Part shown: piece after piece, positions 63,640 to 64,000 of the stretch
Numbering within the stretch: the stretch's first letter is position 1
Layout of the letters: every line of letters begins with the position of its first letter
Assembly (NCBI GenBank): GCA_020698575.1
Contig: CM036245.1
Location: 10,445,479 to 10,509,478, forward strand
Length of the DNA stretch: 64,000 nt
Direction of reading: 5' to 3'
Source of the DNA: Bostrychus sinensis
Lineage: Eukaryota; Chordata; Actinopteri; Gobiiformes; Eleotridae
Translations under genes and position numbers: made by a program
Notes under the pieces: model-generated
What the model saw: only the letters and a program-made list of their open reading frames with translations
Told to the model about the DNA's origin: nothing
The model's database searches: none

Positions 63640-64000
63640 TATGATAAAACACGGGGTCATCTGTTTTGAAATGTTATCTAAATGGCAGAGTTAAGATCCC
63701 TGCTGGATTTGACGCAGACCGCTCGCTGGATTTCCGGTTTCATGTCAGACGATCTGAGAAGACTGCCGAGGCCGTGTTTGTTTTTGCGGAGGTGGTGTGT
63801 AATGTGATAGAGGCGGTCAGGCCAGACGGGGCTTATAGGACTTTTCAATCCCAACTTAGTGCTGTGCTGTCGTGTAAGGGGGCCGCTTATTGAAATGGAT
63901 GTGACGTTGAAACCGCTCGACGTCTCCGGAGGCCGGGACGGGGAAGAATTAGATTAGCGGCACAATGCAATCAGTCTGGCTACATTAGAGAGTATGATGA
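63640..64000. promoter_or_regulatory. Unique CpG-bearing DNA at window end
   Basis: Non-repetitive, with GAACCGCTCGACGTCTCCGG-like GC-rich words and GAATTAGATTAGCGG. A 75-codon frame (63666-63893) has no recognised domain. Could be regulatory or an exon edge; cut off by the window end. Confidence 0.25.

Overview
The window looks like intergenic or deep intronic DNA from a teleost fish. The evidence is the repeat content: Tc1/mariner ends carrying the fish-typical word ATCAGGCATAACATTATGAC, L2-type and RTE-type LINE 3' ends, tRNA-headed SINEs, many short hAT-like elements and long-hairpin MITEs. I found no complete protein-coding gene and no functional RNA gene. The coding traces are decayed transposon genes (L2 and RTE reverse transcriptase C-termini, a Tc1 transposase piece) and short first-exon-like blocks carried inside two MITE families.

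The dominant feature is a family of minisatellites built on an 11-bp unit, TTTAGTCCTGG (CCAGGACTAAA on the other strand). Twelve arrays, in both orientations, cover roughly 9.4 kb (about 15% of the window): 7.8-9.0, 11.9-12.6, 13.0-13.9, 14.6-15.0, 15.4-16.3, 18.6-19.3, 21.5-21.9, 33.5-33.8, 34.3-35.2, 41.7-42.65, 48.2-49.0 and 57.0-58.3 kb. Several still lie between hAT-like ends (CAGTGGTTCTCAAAC and its complement), so the arrays appear to have expanded inside short mobile elements. Each array has its own sequence dialect and some have higher-order repeats; the clearest is 11 to 56 to 168 bp at 8.1-8.77 kb.

Layout. 0-3.5 kb: SINE, a possible conserved regulatory block with a perfect PBX/MEIS site, and an inverted-repeat transposon. 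3.56-5.58 kb: a nest of four transposons. 5.6-7.4 kb: candidate enhancer, hairpin MITE and a 900-bp AGT repeat. 7.8-19.3 kb: six of the twelve arrays with MITEs between them. 19.3-26.3 kb: AT-rich DNA, L2/hAT composite, SINEs and a Tc1 holding a MITE with an intact exon-like block. 26.8-33.3 kb: two blocks of unique, possibly conserved DNA among hAT, Tc1, MITE and RTE pieces. 33.5-44.1 kb: inverted partner of the 21.3 kb composite, two arrays, L2 3' end, and a long-inverted-repeat element. 44-54.8 kb: nested hATs, an array next to a 10-bp minisatellite, two long-hairpin elements and a compound microsatellite. 55-64 kb: the largest array, decayed Tc1, SINEs, and a MITE split at TTAA by a piggyBac-like insertion.

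The features do not form a pathway. The biology is about how mobile elements insert into each other, how a minisatellite is seeded and amplified inside them, and how some MITEs carry promoter, start codon and splice donor cassettes. All family names were assigned by eye from recalled consensus features, without a database search.
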